From positions 372,001 through 436,000 of the forward strand of contig NZ_JACDUR010000001.1 of NCBI RefSeq assembly GCF_013761175.1: a stretch of 64,000 bases of DNA, given 5' to 3'. This stretch comes from Nonomuraea soli (GTDB lineage Bacteria > Actinomycetota > Actinomycetes > Streptosporangiales > Streptosporangiaceae). Under the pieces are notes generated by a model that worked only from the letters and a program-made list of their open reading frames with translations, was not told the DNA's origin and did not search any database. A program made the position numbers and the translations under genes. How positions within the stretch are numbered: the stretch's first letter is position 1; each line of letters opens with the position of its first letter. This document shows, in pieces, positions 19,500 through 27,712 of this stretch.

Positions 19500-22399
19500 T
19501 GCCCGACGCGTCCGCCCCGTCCCAGACTCCTCGCCCTGTCCCGCCGCCTGCTGCGACCCCTCACCCTGCCCCACCGCATGTTGCGGCCTCTCGCCCTGCC
19601 CCACCGCGTGCTGCGCCCCGTCGCCCTTCTCCGCGGCTCGCCTCGGCCCTTCGCTCCGCGCCGCCGCGTGCTGCGGCCCCTCGCCCGCCTCTATCGCTCG
19701 CCTCGGCCTCTCGCCGAGTTCCTGCGCGAGCGCGCCTTCTCCTCGACGGCGCTCTCCTCGAACCGCGCATGTGGAGCCTCACCCTCCCCGCCGCAGGCGC
19801 GTGGCTCACCGCGCTGACCCTGCTCGCCCTCCCACCCCTCATCGCCACCCTCACCGCACCGGCCTGCGCAACCCTCGCCGTGCTCGCCTGGCTCCTCACC
19901 CGCCCATCAAGCCCTCACCCGCCCGGCCTCACCCCACACGTCCGCCACGCGGCCCCCAGACGCCCGCTAACCCGCCACCGCAAGCCGCCGCTCCCCACGA
20001 TCCCCCTCCGCCACCGCCGCCCCCTCACCGCCCTCCTGAGCGCCATGGCCGCCACAGCAGCCGTCGTGGCCCTCACCCTCCACAGCACCACCACGGGACC
20101 CATCCCAGCCCTAGCCGCCCAGGGCGCCACGATCACCGCCGAAGTCACCCTCACCGACGACCCCAAAGCCCGAAAGTCCCCCACCAGCCGAGAGAGCATC
20201 GTCGCCCAAGCCCGAATCGATGCAATCCACCACCAAGGCACCCGCACCACCCTCAGCACCCCCGTCGTCCTGTTCGCCAACGGCCCGCAATGGGGCCCCC
20301 TCCTCCCGTCCCAACGGCTCCAGGTGACCGGCCGCCTGACCCCCGCCGCGCCCGGCGATCTGGTAGCCGCCTTCCTCCTGGTCCGCGGCCCGCCCCGCAT
20401 CCTCACCCGCCCCACCTGGATCCACACCGCAGCGGGCGACCTCCGCGCAGGCCTGCGCGACGCCGCGGCGGTCCTCCCACCCGACCAGCGAGGGCTCCTC
20501 CCCGGCCTCGTCGTCGGCGACGTCTCCCGCATGGACCCCCAGGTGGCCGCCGACTTCCGCGACGCGGGCCTCACCCACCTCCTCGCCGTCAGCGGCGCCA
20601 ACCTCGCCATCGTCGCCGGCGCCGTCCTCGCGCTGGCCCGCCTGGCGGGCTTCCCCCTGCCTGCCCGCGCTCTCCTGGCCTCGGCCGCCATGCTGGCCTT
20701 CGCGGTGGTCGCCCGCCCTTCCCCGAGCGTCCTGCGAGCCCTGGTCATGGGCCTGGTGGCCATGCTCACCCTGGGCACCGGCCGCGCCCGTGACGGCTTC
20801 ACCGCCCTGTCGGCGGCCGTGCTGCTGCTGATCCTCTTCGACCCAGGACTGGCCCGCTCGTACGGCTTCGCCCTGTCCGTCTGCGCCACCGCGGGCCTGC
20901 TCCTCCTCGCCCCACGCCTCAGCAACGCCCTGGCCGGAGGCCCAGCCACCCATCACCCCACGCCCCTGCGCGATCGCCTGCGCAACCTGAAGACTCGGCA
21001 CGTCACGTTCCTGCGCAGCGCGACGACTCGGCGAGCCAGCCCTCCGCTCAACCTGACGGCTTGGCGAGCCAAGCTGCACCGCTCCCTCCCACCCACCGAC
21101 ACCCCAGACCACCCCTCGGCGACCCATCCCCACCGCCAACCCTCCACAGGCCGCCGCCGCTTGCCCCACTGGATCGCGGAAGCCCTGGCCATCCCCATCG
21201 CCGCGCAGGCCGCCGTCACCCCGGTCCTCGTCCTCATGGCAGGCCAGCTCACCCTCATCGCCATACCTGCCAACCTCCTGGCGGCCCCCGCCGTCGCCCC
21301 CGCCACCCTCCTGGGGTTCGCCGCGGCGGTGGTGGCCCCCCTCTCACCCGAAGCAGCCGAACTACTGGTCATCCCCGCCGGCTACGCGGTGGCCTGGATC
21401 ATCGCCGTCGCCGAGTGGGCGGCAAGCATGCCCCTGACGGAGATCCCATGGCCAGGCGGCCTACCGGGGCTTGCCCTCCTGGCCGTCGTCGTGGCGATAG
21501 CCGTGCCCCTTCTCCGCTCAGGCAGATGGCGCCCGCTGATCGCCGTGATCGTGTGCGCGGTGCTGCTGGCCGTGCTCGCCGTACGCCCGATGGTGGCCTC
21601 CTGGCCTCCACCCCGTTGGCTGCTGGTGGCTTGCGATGTCGGCCAAGGTGATGGCCTGGTGATCGCCGCAGGACCGGGCAGAGGCGTCGTGGTGGACACG
21701 GGCCCGGATCCGATCCTCATGGACAGATGCCTGCGAGACCTGGGCGTCAGAGAGGTGCCGCTCCTCGTGCTCACCCACCCCCACGCCGACCACGTGGCCG
21801 GGACATCGGGCGTCCTCAGAGGCCGCCCGGTCGGCGCCGTCCTGCTGAGCCCCGTCACCGAAGAGCACCCACGAGCGGAAAGAGAACCAGTTCCCCCAAT
21901 CCCTGACCAGGGCCCACAGACCCCCAAGCCAGCGCGATGGGTGGCCACCCCCGGCTCCCGCTGGACCTTCGGCCCTTCGGAGGTGACCGTCCTCGGCCCG
22001 CCCACCGGCTCGCCTGCGAGCGAAGGCCCCGGCGAGGGCAGCGCCGTGAACAACGCCAGCATCGTCCTGCACGTCCGCTGGTCGGCGGGCTCGGCACTGC
22101 TCAGCGGCGACATCGAGACGGAGGCCCAGACCGCCCTCGTACGGCACGGCCTGCCGTCCGTCGACGTGCTCAAAGTGCCTCATCACGGCTCAGCGCGCCA
22201 GGACCCGGCCTTCCTGGCCGCCACCGGTGCACGGGCCGCCTTGATCAGCGTGGGCGCGGACAACCTCTACGGCCACCCCGCGCCCTTCACCCTGGCAGCC
22301 CTCCACCGTCTCGGCACCCGGATCTACCGCACCGACCAGGCGGGACATCTCGTGGTGCTGGAGCGCGATGGCCGACTGGCCGTCGGAGGCAGCGAATGA
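19499..22399 (+). CDS. comEC: ComEC/Rec2-type DNA channel with MBL domain
   Basis: 966 residues, longer than usual. Residues 1-90 are a repetitive Pro/Ala/Arg-rich tail made of imperfect repeats of about 30 bp; a DUF4131-like part follows, then the Competence membrane domain (LTHLLAVSGANLAIVAGAVL) with about ten helices, interrupted near 480-550 by a hydrophilic basic insert (RLRNLKTRHV...RQPSTGRRRLP). The C-terminus is a metallo-beta-lactamase-like domain with LTHPHADHVAG and VPHHGSARQD. It should move single-stranded DNA across the membrane. Downstream gene overlaps by ATGA. Confidence 0.93.
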   Translation: MPDASAPSQTPRPVPPPAATPHPAPPHVAASRPAPPRAAPRRPSPRLASALRSAPPRAAAPRPPLSLASASRRVPARARLLLDGALLEPRMWSLTLPAAGAWLTALTLLALPPLIATLTAPACATLAVLAWLLTRPSSPHPPGLTPHVRHAAPRRPLTRHRKPPLPTIPLRHRRPLTALLSAMAATAAVVALTLHSTTTGPIPALAAQGATITAEVTLTDDPKARKSPTSRESIVAQARIDAIHHQGTRTTLSTPVVLFANGPQWGPLLPSQRLQVTGRLTPAAPGDLVAAFLLVRGPPRILTRPTWIHTAAGDLRAGLRDAAAVLPPDQRGLLPGLVVGDVSRMDPQVAADFRDAGLTHLLAVSGANLAIVAGAVLALARLAGFPLPARALLASAAMLAFAVVARPSPSVLRALVMGLVAMLTLGTGRARDGFTALSAAVLLLILFDPGLARSYGFALSVCATAGLLLLAPRLSNALAGGPATHHPTPLRDRLRNLKTRHVTFLRSATTRRASPPLNLTAWRAKLHRSLPPTDTPDHPSATHPHRQPSTGRRRLPHWIAEALAIPIAAQAAVTPVLVLMAGQLTLIAIPANLLAAPAVAPATLLGFAAAVVAPLSPEAAELLVIPAGYAVAWIIAVAEWAASMPLTEIPWPGGLPGLALLAVVVAIAVPLLRSGRWRPLIAVIVCAVLLAVLAVRPMVASWPPPRWLLVACDVGQGDGLVIAAGPGRGVVVDTGPDPILMDRCLRDLGVREVPLLVLTHPHADHVAGTSGVLRGRPVGAVLLSPVTEEHPRAEREPVPPIPDQGPQTPKPARWVATPGSRWTFGPSEVTVLGPPTGSPASEGPGEGSAVNNASIVLHVRWSAGSALLSGDIETEAQTALVRHGLPSVDVLKVPHHGSARQDPAFLAATGARAALISVGADNLYGHPAPFTLAALHRLGTRIYRTDQAGHLVVLERDGRLAVGGSE
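19520..19720 (+). repeat. Imperfect ~30-bp repeats in the comEC 5' end
   Basis: Variants of CTCGCCCTGCCCCACCGC followed by (G/A)TGCTGCG(G/C)CC recur several times with a spacing near 30-33 bp. They encode the Pro/Arg-rich N-terminal tail of ComEC. Confidence 0.6.
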
Positions 22400-22815
22400 C
22401 GGACCTCACACCCCACCGCATGCCACACCAGCCCTCCGAGCCCCGGATCCCCGAGCCCCGGATCCCCGAGCCTCGGATCCCCGAGCCTCGGATCCCCGAG
22501 CCCCGGATCCCCGAGCCCCGGGCCCCTGAGCCCCGGGTCGCCGTGCCGGGCCGCGCGTCCTCGGCGCGGCTGACCTCGCCCTGCCGCGCCTCCGTGGTCC
22601 GCATCGACGCGCCACACCGAGCCCCCGCGACCCAGCACACACGCGCCCCCCACCTAGCCCGTGCCCTCCTCCGAAGCATCACCGCCGCCCTGCTCCTGGC
22701 CACCACCATCCCCCTGATCGCCCCCGTCACCCACCGCGCCCTCGTCCTCGCCACCATCCTCCTGCTGCTCACCCTGGTCCCCGCCGCCATCCGACGTCTG
22801 ACGCGCCGGGGCGCA
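22396..22815 (+). pseudogene. EPRIP-repeat two-helix membrane protein, 3' end lost
   Basis: ATG 22396 overlaps the comEC TGA (ATGA), so it looks like the third gene of the comEA-comEC operon. After MTDLTPHRMPHQPS come seven EPRIP-type pentapeptides, a basic stretch, and two hydrophobic helices (RSITAALLLATTIPLIAPV and ALVLATILLLLTLVPAA) followed by RRLTRR. Codons are almost all G/C-ending up to about 22,800; from there the frame stays open only because it is antisense to the penicillin-binding protein gene, and it does not stop until 27,603. The native 3' end is therefore missing. No family recognised. The feature end is approximate. Confidence 0.55.
22438..22542 (+). repeat. Seven 15-bp repeats encoding EPRIP
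   Basis: Units start at 22438, 22453, 22468, 22483, 22498, 22513 and 22528. The first five read GAGCC(C/T)CGGATCCCC; the last two vary (EPRAP, EPRVA). Confidence 0.95.
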
Positions 22816-24867
22816 CGCCCGGCTGCACCCCTCGAACCGGGCCGCGTCCACAGCCGTGAACGACGTGGCGGGCACCCCTCGCAACGCCCCGATCATGGTC
22901 TCCTTCCAGATCGGCCCAGGCAGCGTGGCCCCCGCCACCGACCCGTAGTACCGCCCCCCGATCGTGACCCCGATCAGCTTGTGCGCCTGCGACCCCCGAG
23001 GATCGCCGATACTCACAGCCCCCGCCAGGTCGGGCGTGAACCCGGCGAACCAGGCGGCCGCGTAGGCGTCGGTCGTCCCCGTCTTCCCGGCGGCGGCGCG
23101 CCCGATCCCGCCCACCGAGCGCATCGTGCCCTTGGTGAACACCCCCGACAGCACCTCGGCGGTCGCGTCCGCGATGGCCGGTTCGAGCGCCTGCTTGCAG
23201 CGGGGCCGGTAGTCGGTGGCCTTGCCGTCGCGGTCGGTGATGCGGGTGATGGCCATCGGCGCGCAGTACCGCCCGCGAGCGGCGATGGCCGCGTAGGCGT
23301 TGGCCACGGTCACCGGGTCCATCTCGTTGATCCCCAGCGTGAACGTCTCGAACTCCTGGAGCTTGCCGCCGTCCGAGCGGTGGATGCCCAGCGATCTGGC
23401 CGTCTTGACCGTCTCGCACAGCCCCACGCGCTGTTCCAGCTCCACGAAGAACGTGTTGACCGAGCTCCACGTGCCGGTGCGCAGCGTCTTCCAGCCGGGC
23501 GAGCCCTCGTCGTTGGTGACCGTGTGCGAGGTGTCGCCGATGCCCTGGCCCTTGCAGTTCGTGAACGCCGCCAGGCTCGGCGCACGGTAGCCGGCCCCGG
23601 CGAGCAGGCCGTCGTCGAGCTTCATGCCCTGCTTCAGCGCGCTGATCAGGGTGAAGGTCTTGAACGTCGACCCTGCCTGGAATCCCATGCCTCCGCCGTG
23701 CTCGGCGTCGGCGACAAGGTTGTAGGAGACCTCGTGCTTGGACTTGCGCGTGCCGTACGGCCTGCTGGCGGCCATGGCCTTGATCGCACCTGTGCCGGGC
23801 TGCACGAGCGCCTCGGAGGCGACGGCGTTGTCGGAGGTGTGCACGTATTTCTTGATCGCCCGGTCGGCGGACTCCTGCATGGCCGGGTCGAGGGTGGTGC
23901 GGATGGTCAGGCCGCCGCGGTTGAGCATCTTGACCCGCGCGTCGGCGGTCTCGCCGAAGGCGGGATTGCGCAGGATGTCCTGGCGCACGTAGAGGCAGAA
24001 GTACGGCTGGGTGCTCGACTCGCAGCCTCCGGGCAGGCCGGTGCCCTTGTAGCCGAGTTTGGCGGCCTTCGCGGCGGCCGCCTGCTCCGGAGTGATCTTA
24101 CCGAGTTCCGCCATGCGGGCCAGGACCACGTTGCGGCGCTTCAGCAGGCGCTGGCGCTGCTTCTTGCCCAGGTTGGGGTCGGTGGCGTTCGGGTCCTGTA
24201 CGGCTCCCGCGAGCGTGGCGGCCTGCGGCAGCGTGAGATCACGCGCCTTGACGCCGAAGAACCTCTTGGCGGCGGCCTCGATGCCGTAGGCGCTCGCGCC
24301 GAAGTAGGCGATGTTCAGGTACTTCTCGAGGATCTGGTCCTTGGTGTACTTCTGCTCGACCCCCATGGCGTAGCGCAGCTCCGTCAGCTTGCGCCCGTAG
24401 CTGGCCTCCAGGGCGGAGTTGCGCTCGGCCTCGGTGTCGGCGGCGTTGAGCAGCACCTGCTTGACGTACTGCTGCGTGATGCTCGACCCGCCCTGGCTGA
24501 CCCTGCCCGAGCTCATGTTGGTGGCCAGGGCGCGGATCGTGCCTTCGAGGTCGATCGCGCCGTGCTCGTAGAAGCGGTAGTCCTCGATCGCCACGATCGC
24601 CGTCTTCATGATGCCGGCGATCTGGTCGGCGCCCACGACCTGCCGATACTGCTCGTAGAACCGGGCCATCTCCTTGCCCTTGGCGTCCTGCACGATCGAC
24701 ACCTCGGCGAGCGGCGGCTCTTCGAGTGCCATGGGCGTGAGGTCGACTGCCGAGACCAGGCCGATCCCGGCCCCGCCCACGGTGGGGAAGGCGATGGCGG
24801 CCACCAGGACCCCCGAGGCGGCGGCTGCCGCGGCCAGCTGTGCGATCTTCGTCCCCCGACGCGCCAT
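22654..24867 (-). CDS. Class A penicillin-binding protein
   Basis: 737 residues. Short cytoplasmic start, one membrane helix (about 8-40), glycosyltransferase GT51 domain with EDYRFYEHGAID (catalytic Glu95) and GGSSITQQYVKQ, then a transpeptidase domain with S400TFK, S469VN and K595TG. It polymerises and cross-links peptidoglycan outside the membrane. The start overlaps the beta-lactamase stop by 1 nt (TGATG), so both share an operon. The last 45-50 residues are an acidic Gly-rich tail with poor third-position G/C, lying antisense to the comEC-linked gene; the native end was probably near 22,800. Confidence 0.93.
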   Translation of the reverse strand: MARRGTKIAQLAAAAAASGVLVAAIAFPTVGGAGIGLVSAVDLTPMALEEPPLAEVSIVQDAKGKEMARFYEQYRQVVGADQIAGIMKTAIVAIEDYRFYEHGAIDLEGTIRALATNMSSGRVSQGGSSITQQYVKQVLLNAADTEAERNSALEASYGRKLTELRYAMGVEQKYTKDQILEKYLNIAYFGASAYGIEAAAKRFFGVKARDLTLPQAATLAGAVQDPNATDPNLGKKQRQRLLKRRNVVLARMAELGKITPEQAAAAKAAKLGYKGTGLPGGCESSTQPYFCLYVRQDILRNPAFGETADARVKMLNRGGLTIRTTLDPAMQESADRAIKKYVHTSDNAVASEALVQPGTGAIKAMAASRPYGTRKSKHEVSYNLVADAEHGGGMGFQAGSTFKTFTLISALKQGMKLDDGLLAGAGYRAPSLAAFTNCKGQGIGDTSHTVTNDEGSPGWKTLRTGTWSSVNTFFVELEQRVGLCETVKTARSLGIHRSDGGKLQEFETFTLGINEMDPVTVANAYAAIAARGRYCAPMAITRITDRDGKATDYRPRCKQALEPAIADATAEVLSGVFTKGTMRSVGGIGRAAAGKTGTTDAYAAAWFAGFTPDLAGAVSIGDPRGSQAHKLIGVTIGGRYYGSVAGATLPGPIWKETMIGALRGVPATSFTAVDAARFEGCSRACAPARQTSDGGGDQGEQQEDGGEDEGAVGDGGDQGDGGGQEQGGGDASEEGTG

Positions 24868-25997
24868 CAGAGCCTGCCGAGGCCGCGGGCCAGGATGGTG
24901 GCCGTCCGCGCGATGATCTTCTCGTCCGCGTCTGCTCCGGAGGCCTTGCGGTTGGTGAAGATCGCCATGATGATCGGCGCCGATGTGCGATCCGGCCAGA
25001 CGACGGCGACGTCGTGCGCTGTGCCGTACACACCACCCGTGCCGGTCTTGTGCCCGACCACCCAGCTTGAGGGGAGTCCGGCCTTGATGCGGGCCTCGCC
25101 GGTCTCGGTGGCGACGAGCCAGGCGTTGAGGCGGTCGCGGTCCTTCGCGTGCAGGGCGGTGCCGACGGTGACCGCACGCAGGCCGCGCGCCATGGCCGCG
25201 GGCGTGGTGGTGTCGCGGCGCTCCCCGGGCGACCAGTCGTTCAGCTCGGTCTCCCAGCGGTCGAGGCGGGAGGCGGAGTCCTTGAGCGTGCGCAGATACC
25301 TGGTCAGGCCGGAAGGGCCGCCGATCTGCTTGAGCAGCATGTTGCCCGCGGTGTTGTCGCTCAGCGTGATGGCCGCCTCGCACAACCGCGCCACGCTCAG
25401 GCCCTGCTTGACGTACTTGGCGGTGACGGGAGAGTTGGGCTTCACCTCGGCGGCGCTCCAGCGCACGACCTTGCTCATCAGGCCCGGCTCCGAGGTACGC
25501 GCCTTGTGCAGCACCGCCGCGCAGGCCATCGCCTTGAAGGTGGACAACAACGGGAACCGCTCACGCGAGCGGTACACCACCGTCCGGCCGGTCGCGGTGT
25601 CCACGGCGTACGCACCGATGCGACCATCGAACGCCGCCTCCAGCGCCCGCAACGCCCGGCTCACGGAGGGCGCGACCCGCACGTTCGCCCGCACCGCGAC
25701 GCTCCCCACCGGACGCACGTACGACCCCGTCGGCGTCACAGCACTCTCTGGCGGGCGCGCGGTCGACCCCACGCGCGCTCCGGCACTCTCGGACCGATGC
25801 ACGTACGGCGTGGCGGCCGAGGCAACGCCCGCCGAGACGCCCGCCGAGACGCCCGGTGATGCGGCGGTCGAGACGCCCGTCGAGACGCCCGGTGATGCGG
25901 CGGTCGAGACGCCCGATGACGCGGCCACGAGCGGAACGGTGATCGCCAGGGCTGCCGGCAGGCGGCGGGTGTGGAGATTTCGCACTACAAGTCCCAT
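24867..25997 (-). CDS. Class A beta-lactamase
   Basis: 376 residues: signal peptide, a long Ser/Ala/Val-rich linker (about 28-62) with 12-residue repeats, then a complete class A domain: S152TFK, S213DN, E249TELN on the omega loop and K317TGTGG. Cys159 and Cys206 sit at the positions of the TEM-type disulfide (seven residues after and before the two active-site serines). It should hydrolyse beta-lactams outside the membrane. ATG 25997 is preferred to the adjacent TTG. It is co-transcribed with the downstream class A penicillin-binding protein. Spectrum cannot be told. Confidence 0.95.
   Translation of the reverse strand: MGLVVRNLHTRRLPAALAITVPLVAASSGVSTAASPGVSTGVSTAASPGVSAGVSAGVASAATPYVHRSESAGARVGSTARPPESAVTPTGSYVRPVGSVAVRANVRVAPSVSRALRALEAAFDGRIGAYAVDTATGRTVVYRSRERFPLLSTFKAMACAAVLHKARTSEPGLMSKVVRWSAAEVKPNSPVTAKYVKQGLSVARLCEAAITLSDNTAGNMLLKQIGGPSGLTRYLRTLKDSASRLDRWETELNDWSPGERRDTTTPAAMARGLRAVTVGTALHAKDRDRLNAWLVATETGEARIKAGLPSSWVVGHKTGTGGVYGTAHDVAVVWPDRTSAPIIMAIFTNRKASGADADEKIIARTATILARGLGRL
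25829..25925 (-). repeat. 36-bp repeats in the beta-lactamase linker
   Basis: GAGACGCCCGGTGATGCGGC units recur with variants on the + strand with a 36-bp period, encoding GVSTAASPGVST-type 12-residue repeats between signal peptide and enzyme domain. Confidence 0.7.
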
Positions 25998-26050
25998 CAA
26001 CCGGTCGACTGTCAGAAGTGAGGAGCAAAGCAGACGTGATCAGATCGTGT

Positions 26051-26082
26051 CTAATAGCGATATCGACGGCCCGCGATATCGA
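26051..26082 (-). promoter_or_regulatory. Beta-lactamase promoter region with twin 10-bp repeats
   Basis: GCGATATCGA occurs at 26057-26066 and 26073-26082 (16-bp period); each contains the palindrome CGATATCG. On the minus strand TATTAG (26051-26056) is a possible -10 just downstream of them, so a protein bound to the repeats would sit over the spacer and -35 region. The LuxR-type regulator encoded next door is one candidate binder. Confidence 0.45.
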
Positions 26083-26106
26083 TTCGCATATCCATGCTGG
26101 TCGAGC

Positions 26107-27060
26107 TCAGAGCCATCCGAGCTTGGCAGCACGCACGCCCGCCTGGAATCTGCTGGTCACACCCAGCACCGCCGACAGCTCGCCGACGACACGGGTGACG
26201 GTCCTGGTCGAGACACCCAGCGCCCGCGCGATCGCGTCGTCCTTCGCCCCGGTCGCCAGCAGACGCAGGACAGCGCGCTGCTGGTCGGTGAGCTCCTCGC
26301 CGTCGGCGCCGCGCGGCACGTCCTTGGGCTCGGAGGCGGTCATCCAGCAGTAGTCGAACAGCGCCGCAAGGGTCGCGGTCAGCGGGTGGTCCTCGATGAA
26401 CAGCGCCCCGGCCTCCAGGTCGCCGGGCGCCACTTCGACGATGGCGGTCCGCCGATCCATGATGATCATGCGCACCGGCACGAAATGCGCCGTCCGCACC
26501 TCCACGCCGTGCTCCATCAGCGCCTGGATGTGCTCGCGGAGGACCGGCATGTGGAGCTGGCCGTGGCTGTGCATCACCCGCACCCGCACGCCGCGCTCGA
26601 CGGACTCGCGGTCGTTCTCGAAGGCGTAGGCCAGCCGGACCGGATCCCACGTGTGAGGGGTGTGCATGGCCACGATCTCGCCGGTCGCCGCCACCTCGGC
26701 CGTCCGGAGCCGCCGCCGCAGCTCGTCGACCCGGCTGCGGGGGAAGAACTCCACCGGGCCGTCCTCACGCGTGCCGTACGGCAGGTCGAGGTAGTGCTCG
26801 GTGAGCGCCCGCGAGGCGGCCCGCTGTACGGCGAGGCGGTGGATCAGGTCGTCGCCGTCGGAGATCATGCGCGTCAGCGCCGCCATCGCGTCCACCGCGA
26901 TGTCGGCGCCAGGGTGCAGCAGCCCGAGCTCCGCCAGCCTGTCCCTGGCCTGGTCGAGCTCGCCGGGACGCAGCGCCAGCGCCTTGGCCGCGGTCTCGAA
27001 GGGCTCGCCCTGCTGCCGCATCCGCGCGTAGACCCGCCTGGCCGCCGCCTCTTCTCGCAC
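26107..27060 (-). CDS. LuxR-type regulator with TrmB-like N-terminal part
   Basis: 317 residues from GTG 27060, chosen because AGGAG lies 9 nt upstream. N-terminal helical/winged region (FETAAKALALRPGELDQARDRL) resembles TrmB-like DNA-binding starts; the middle carries a PLD-like regulatory fold seen in many Streptomyces regulators (PVRMIIMDRRTAIVEVAPGD); the C-terminus is a LuxR helix-turn-helix (LTDQQRAVLRLLATGAKDDA, then ARALGVSTRTVTRVVGEL). The beta-lactamase and PBP genes follow on the same strand after a 109-bp gap and may be its targets. Effector unknown. Confidence 0.85.
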   Translation of the reverse strand: MREEAAARRVYARMRQQGEPFETAAKALALRPGELDQARDRLAELGLLHPGADIAVDAMAALTRMISDGDDLIHRLAVQRAASRALTEHYLDLPYGTREDGPVEFFPRSRVDELRRRLRTAEVAATGEIVAMHTPHTWDPVRLAYAFENDRESVERGVRVRVMHSHGQLHMPVLREHIQALMEHGVEVRTAHFVPVRMIIMDRRTAIVEVAPGDLEAGALFIEDHPLTATLAALFDYCWMTASEPKDVPRGADGEELTDQQRAVLRLLATGAKDDAIARALGVSTRTVTRVVGELSAVLGVTSRFQAGVRAAKLGWL

Positions 27061-27217
27061 TGCCCGTCTCTCCTCTGGTTCCGATCTCCGCCATGTCGCA
27101 AAGCGGAAGGCGGTTTCGCTGGCTCGTGCCGCCGCGGCTCCGCGAAGATCGCAGAGAGGGTACGGCCACGCGAAGGGCCAAGATACCCAACCCGTGTATG
27201 GCATTGGAGCGGAGACT

Positions 27218-27466
27218 ATGATCACCCTTGCGCACAGCCTGGTCACCTACCACGTGAGCGGCCTGGAGCCGGACAGCTGTCCCCACTGCGTGAGCGCCAT
27301 GAAGGCGGCACTCGCGCAGCTGCCCGGCGTGGTGGGTGTGGACGTCAACCAGATGACGGGCAAGGTCAGCCTGCTGACCGAGGGGATGGTGGAGGAGAGC
27401 TTCGTGGTGGCGGCCATCGAGGACAGCGGTTGCGTGGTGGATCGGGTGCCGCGCTGGCACACGTGA
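27218..27466 (+). CDS. HMA-domain (CopZ-like) metal-binding protein
   Basis: 82 residues from ATG 27218, with GGAGCGGAG immediately upstream. One heavy-metal-associated fold: beta strand ending VSGLEPDS, metal site CPHC (Cys21, Cys24), then SAMKAALAQLPGVVGVDVN and a second half to VAAIEDSGCVVD. The usual GMTC lead-in is replaced by LEPDSC, so metal preference is uncertain; Cu(I) chaperoning is the family theme. No P-type ATPase gene lies nearby. It is divergent from the LuxR-type regulator. Confidence 0.85.
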   Translation: MITLAHSLVTYHVSGLEPDSCPHCVSAMKAALAQLPGVVGVDVNQMTGKVSLLTEGMVEESFVVAAIEDSGCVVDRVPRWHT

Positions 27467-27712
27467 TCGGATGCCATCGCGGCGGCCTACAGGGTGACCG
27501 GGGTCGGGCCCCGAACGGTCACCGGGACGAAGCCCCACACGGCGGCCGAAGACAGCGGTTCGGGGTGGCCGTTGGGGCGGCTGCCGGGCTGGCTGGCCCG
27601 TGACGCTCGACGGCGAGCGCTGATGCCGCTACACCAGCGGCGGGCGGCGCGGTTCCACCATCAGGCCAGATCGAGTACCTGATTGTCGGTACGGCATGGC
27701 ATGCTGCTCGGC
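27467..27712. other. Gap before holA with nothing identified
   Basis: 246 bp between the HMA gene and holA. A 62-codon frame (27494-27682) has poor codon bias and no ribosome site. This is the right-hand edge of the block that separates comEC from holA, and no terminal repeats or integrase remnant were seen. Confidence 0.6.

Noticed and set aside
22816..27603. + strand open frame of over 1,500 codons continuing from the comEC-linked gene
   Set aside because: It is antisense to the PBP, beta-lactamase and LuxR genes; third positions lose G/C preference after about 22,800 and no domain is readable.
27494..27682. 62-codon + strand frame before holA
   Set aside because: No ribosome site, mixed third positions, Arg/Ala-rich product without structure.
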